Shown here in pieces: positions 7,051 to 9,698 of a DNA stretch of 9,698 nucleotides. Source of the stretch: Euryarchaeota archaeon UBA182 (GTDB lineage: Archaea > Thermoplasmatota > Poseidoniia > Poseidoniales > Thalassarchaeaceae); the NCBI GenBank assembly GCA_002495675.1, contig DAGH01000013.1, positions 48,307-58,004 on the forward strand. Reading direction: 5' to 3'. A program made the translations under genes and the position numbers. Within the stretch, counting starts at the first letter, position 1, and every line of letters begins with the position of its first letter. The notes beneath the pieces are model-generated. The model did no database searches. It worked only from the letters and a program-made list of their open reading frames with translations, and was not told the origin of the DNA.

Positions 7051-7449
7051 ATGACCGATGATTTCAAACAATGGGGGATGACCATCCCAAACCTATCGAA
7101 AGCTTTTGGGGGCGTTCTAATTGTCTGGGGGGTATTCTCTTACTTCACCCAAACGTCTGACCCGCCATCGATTACGGCCTTGATCCCATCATTCATGGGT
7201 GCTCCTTTACTTATCTTGGGCGTATTGTCCGATTACAGCCCAACAAACAGACACCACTTCATGCATGCTTCCATGGTAGTGGCACTTTTGATGGCGTTGG
7301 CGGGTGGGTCCAGGTTAGCAATGGGCTTCAGTGACATGTCCGGACTTGTTCTCATCTCGCACATATTGCTTACCACATTAGGAATAGCATTCTTATTCGC
7401 GGGCATCAAATCGTTCAGGCATGCAAGATTGAGTCGCGAGGGTAACTGA
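7051..7449 (+). CDS. Small four-helix membrane protein of unknown function
   Basis: A 132-residue protein with four predicted membrane segments at about 18-33, 41-60, 70-90 and 97-118, and a basic C-terminal tail (KSFRHARLSR). Between helices 1 and 2 is TALIPSFMGAPLLILG, and helix 3 is preceded by NRHHFMHAS with H68, H69 and H72. I recall uncharacterised bacterial proteins, particularly from planctomycetes, with a similar ALIPxxxG...HxMHxA layout, but cannot verify this here. No known catalytic motif is visible. Its stop TGA shares one base with the ATG of the following PuuD-like gene, so the two are likely co-transcribed and translationally coupled, suggesting a linked role. A gene of this kind could be a subunit or scaffold for the neighbouring enzyme; that is inference. 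Confidence 0.85.
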   Translation: MTDDFKQWGMTIPNLSKAFGGVLIVWGVFSYFTQTSDPPSITALIPSFMGAPLLILGVLSDYSPTNRHHFMHASMVVALLMALAGGSRLAMGFSDMSGLVLISHILLTTLGIAFLFAGIKSFRHARLSREGN

Positions 7450-8138
7450 TGAAACCGAGGATAGGCATAACTTCCTCTGTCAACAAGAGAGACTATGAGT
7501 CCGAAGATCGGGACGTAGTGATGCTTCCGTGGAATTATCCATCTATCATTGAGGAATGTGGTGGGACGCCACTGATCCTATCAGAAGGGAGTGACCCGTA
7601 CTCTGTCTTGGACGCCCTGGATGGGTTGATAATTGCTGGAGGGAGGGATGTCGACCCATCGAATTACAGCCAAGAGGCTGCTCCAGAGACTACTGATACG
7701 CGACTTTCTCAAGACCATTGGGAAATTGCACTCATAAAAGAAGCCAAGAGGAGAAACATTCCTGTCCTCGGAATATGCAGGGGACATCAACTGATCGCTG
7801 TCGCCCATGGAGGAAGTTTGTATCAACATCTTCCGACTACATCCCCGTTTGAGTCCCACGGGGCATGGGGCGGAAATTGGTCAAAGCATGTGGTTGAAGT
7901 GATGGGTGGAACCTCATTAGCTTCGATTTTGGATGGTCATTGCATTGTGAATTCAGCGCATCACCAAGGAGTCTCGGACCCTGGGACGCTGACAATCAAC
8001 GCTAGATCAGAGGACGGGTTGATCGAGGGATTGGAGGATGGTGAATCCGACTTCTTCATTTCCGTTCAATGGCACCCTGAGGCTTTGGGGCAGAAAGATC
8101 TGATCTCTGCGCTTGTGAACGCCTCCAGCTCTACCTAA
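7449..8138 (+). CDS. Class I glutamine-amidotransferase-fold hydrolase, PuuD / peptidase C26 type (copy 1)
   Basis: A 229-residue stand-alone hydrolase of the gamma-glutamyl-GABA hydrolase-like family, whose members cleave gamma-glutamyl amide bonds in the cytoplasm. The nucleophile elbow GICRGHQ gives Cys110. The second and third members of the triad are His209 and Glu211 in VQWHPE. Family signatures also present are GGRDVDP (64-70), the HLP segment (127-129) and NSAHHQGV (168-175). The length is slightly less than that of E. coli PuuD (about 254). There is no fused synthetase and no other polyamine-degradation gene nearby, so the substrate is unknown; putrescine catabolism should not be assumed. 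The start ATG overlaps the stop of the membrane protein gene by one base. A second full-length paralogue follows 44 bases downstream. Confidence 0.88.
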   Translation: MKPRIGITSSVNKRDYESEDRDVVMLPWNYPSIIEECGGTPLILSEGSDPYSVLDALDGLIIAGGRDVDPSNYSQEAAPETTDTRLSQDHWEIALIKEAKRRNIPVLGICRGHQLIAVAHGGSLYQHLPTTSPFESHGAWGGNWSKHVVEVMGGTSLASILDGHCIVNSAHHQGVSDPGTLTINARSEDGLIEGLEDGESDFFISVQWHPEALGQKDLISALVNASSST

Positions 8139-8148
8139 ATCACGAGGG

Positions 8149-8157
8149 ATTAATTCA
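8149..8157 (+). promoter_or_regulatory. Candidate TATA box upstream of PuuD-like copy 2
   Basis: ATTAATTCA is centred about 30 bases before the ATG at 8183, within a 44-base gap after copy 1. The spacing roughly fits a leaderless transcript, so copy 2 may have its own promoter as well as read-through from upstream. This is based on position and composition only. Confidence 0.4.
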
Positions 8158-8182
8158 TTGGCGCTGGCCTCTAGGGGAACGT

Positions 8183-8878
8183 ATGGTTCGACCAATAATT
8201 GGGGTCACCGCCCCAACTAGGGTCACGAAGTGGGGGCCTTGGGATATGAACGCCACAGTAGTGCCAGCAACCTATGCAATTGCAATCGTTCAATCCGGAG
8301 GCATACCAGTGATTCTTCCCCCCGATGATAGGATGCCAGATGTTATTCACGCACTGGACGGTTTGGTGATATCAGGGGGTCCTGACATTGACCCATCAAT
8401 GTACGGTGCCGAGCTTGACCCAAATACGCTAGATACCTACCCTCTGCAGGACCAAAGAGAGAAACTGCTGATTGAGGCAGCAATAGAAACGAATTTGCCA
8501 ATCCTTGGGATCTGCAGGGGTATGCAAATGATGTGTGTTGTTGAGGGAGGCCGCATGCATCAACATTTGCCCAGCACCAGTGGCCACGAATCACATGGCT
8601 CCTGGAATGGTGGAGTTTCTGACCATCATGTTGAATTGGTCCCGGGGACTCTTGTTCACTCGGAATTGGGGGGCGAAGTTTCGGTGAATTCAACTCATCA
8701 TCAGGGGGTCGAACATGCAGGTAGTTTGGTCGTCACTGGCAGGGCTTCGCATGATGGTTTGATCGAGGCAGTTGAGAAACCATCCCACAGGTTTTTCCAC
8801 GGGGTTCAATGGCATCCAGAGAGGATAAATCAGTTTGAAATGTACTCAGCACTAGTTAGAGCAGCGAGGGGTTCTTGA
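8183..8878 (+). CDS. Class I glutamine-amidotransferase-fold hydrolase, PuuD / peptidase C26 type (copy 2)
   Basis: A 231-residue paralogue of the preceding gene, collinear along its whole length. The catalytic residues are intact: Cys111 in GICRGMQ, and His211 and Glu213 in VQWHPE. It shares GGPDIDP (65-71), QHLPSTS (127-133), HESHGSWNGG (135-144, compare FESHGAWGGN in copy 1) and NSTHHQGV (169-176). The copies differ in the N-terminal 15-30 residues, near the expected substrate entrance (KWGPWDMNATVVPATY here against EDRDVVMLPWNY in copy 1) and around the third strand, so the substrates may differ. Both look active. The next gene, cysteinyl-tRNA synthetase, starts 22 bases after the stop, close enough for co-transcription. 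Gamma-glutamyl hydrolysis is the family activity; the actual substrate is unknown. Confidence 0.88.
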   Translation: MVRPIIGVTAPTRVTKWGPWDMNATVVPATYAIAIVQSGGIPVILPPDDRMPDVIHALDGLVISGGPDIDPSMYGAELDPNTLDTYPLQDQREKLLIEAAIETNLPILGICRGMQMMCVVEGGRMHQHLPSTSGHESHGSWNGGVSDHHVELVPGTLVHSELGGEVSVNSTHHQGVEHAGSLVVTGRASHDGLIEAVEKPSHRFFHGVQWHPERINQFEMYSALVRAARGS

Positions 8879-8900
8879 CCGGTGTCCAGAGGCGAGTGAT

Positions 8901-9698
8901 GTGACTTTGAGGCTTTATGACACTGCTTCACGGCGAAAAAGAGAGATCTCTCACTCTGGTGATAAGGTCACAATATACGCATGCGGGATTACACCATATT
9001 CTCCTAGCCACATAGGTCATGCTCGCCAAGCCATCGCGTTTGACACGCTAGTTAGGTGGCTGAATTTTAATCAGATTGATACGAGGTATGTTACAAATTT
9101 CACTGACATATCAGATACGATTATTGATGCAGCGAAAGAAGAAGGAGTTGACTTCACAGAAATCTCAAACAGACACATAGATAGCTATCTTGACTCCATG
9201 AATGCGTTGAACGTTCGGAGAGCCGATGCTTACCCTCGAGTTACTGAGAGCATCGAAAGCATAATCCGGATGATTGAGAAATTGGTGGATAAAGGCCATG
9301 CATATGTTGCCGATGATGGGATTTATTTCGAGATAGATACCGCCCCAGAAAAATACGGGACGTTAACGGGGCAGACACTCCAGATGGTCCGCTCGGGCGC
9401 TGGGGGACGAGTCGACAAGACCGGGCTCGGGAAGAGAGATCACAGAGATTTTGCCCTCTGGAAATTCGCTAAGGAGGGCGAACCCTCATGGGAAAGTCCC
9501 TTTGGAACTGGAAGGCCAGGTTGGCACATAGAATGCTCAGCGATGGTATTCGACCATTTTGGGGAGCAAGTTGACATTCATGGAGGGGGATCAGACCTCA
9601 TGTTTCCGCATCACGAGGCAGAGATATTCCAGTCAGAGTGTTGCCATGGAATCAAGCCATTTGCACGGCATTGGATGCACAATGGAATGATAAACATT
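8901..9698 (+). CDS. cysS: Cysteinyl-tRNA synthetase, N-terminal 266 residues (runs off the right edge)
   Basis: Attaches cysteine to tRNA-Cys in the cytoplasm. The frame is open to the window end from GTG 8901 (MTLRLYDT, a typical CysS beginning). The class I HIGH motif is at 37-40 (PYSPSHIGHAR). The zinc ligands that read the cysteine thiol are all found: C28, C212, H237 and E241, with the last three spaced as in E. coli CysRS (C209, H234, E238). Further family blocks are RPGWHIECSAM (205-215), DIHGGGSDLMFPHHE (225-239) and WMHNGMI (258-264). The KMSKS loop and the anticodon-binding region lie outside the window. The usual HHENE block reads HHEAE here. The mycothiol ligase MshC shares these motifs, including the ITPY variant near the zinc site, but CysS is much likelier in an archaeon. 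No Shine-Dalgarno or TATA box is evident, suggesting co-transcription with the PuuD-like genes. TTG 8907 is a less likely start. Confidence 0.92.
   Translation, partial: MTLRLYDTASRRKREISHSGDKVTIYACGITPYSPSHIGHARQAIAFDTLVRWLNFNQIDTRYVTNFTDISDTIIDAAKEEGVDFTEISNRHIDSYLDSMNALNVRRADAYPRVTESIESIIRMIEKLVDKGHAYVADDGIYFEIDTAPEKYGTLTGQTLQMVRSGAGGRVDKTGLGKRDHRDFALWKFAKEGEPSWESPFGTGRPGWHIECSAMVFDHFGEQVDIHGGGSDLMFPHHEAEIFQSECCHGIKPFARHWMHNGMINI

Noticed and set aside
7449..8878. The two PuuD-like genes as putrescine catabolism (puu) genes
   Set aside because: No gamma-glutamylputrescine synthetase, oxidase or aldehyde dehydrogenase is nearby; only the enzyme family is supported.
8901..9698. MshC (mycothiol cysteine ligase) as the identity of the last gene
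   Set aside because: The shared motifs make it possible, but DIHGGGSDLMFPHHE and WMHNGM are the CysS forms and mycothiol synthesis is an actinobacterial pathway.

Overview
The window looks like a piece of an archaeal chromosome, most likely from a marine Thermoplasmatota lineage of the Poseidoniales (Marine Group II) type. The reasons are an archaeal TATA-binding protein, a mevalonate kinase with the archaeal form of the active-site motif, a long secreted or surface protein built from Ig/PKD-like repeats with Asp-rich loops, a bacterial-looking membrane Fe-S oxidoreductase of the EtfD type, short intergenic gaps, and AT-rich boxes about 22-30 bases upstream of several start codons with no Shine-Dalgarno, which fits leaderless transcription. 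The lineage is inferred from gene content; no rRNA or phylogeny is available here.

Layout. Bases 1-4833 are a minus-strand block of three genes. Reading away from the centre they are mevalonate kinase (3868-4833), TATA-binding protein with an unusual insertion of about 55 residues in its second half (3108-3824), and the N-terminal 1022 codons of a giant repeat-containing exported protein that runs off the left edge (1-3066). A 144-base divergent intergenic region (4834-4977) holds a 9-base direct repeat, a GC-rich hairpin and a 10-base palindrome. Bases 4978-9698 are a plus-strand block: a membrane FeS oxidoreductase like EtfD/HdrD (4978-6936), a small four-helix membrane protein (7051-7449) that overlaps a class I glutamine-amidotransferase-fold hydrolase of the PuuD/peptidase C26 type (7449-8138), a second paralogue of that hydrolase (8183-8878), and the first 266 codons of cysteinyl-tRNA synthetase (8901-9698), cut by the right edge.

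How the genes work together. The block is mostly housekeeping: isoprenoid lipid synthesis (mevalonate kinase), transcription initiation (TBP), respiratory electron transfer probably from ETF and acyl-CoA oxidation to a quinone (EtfD-like), amide or gamma-glutamyl hydrolysis (two PuuD-like enzymes) and translation (CysS). No mobile element, CRISPR array, rRNA or convincing tRNA was seen. No gap between genes exceeds 144 bases. The most unusual features are the inserted segment in TBP together with the perfectly palindromic TATA region in front of its gene, and the tandem PuuD-like pair joined to a membrane protein of unknown function.
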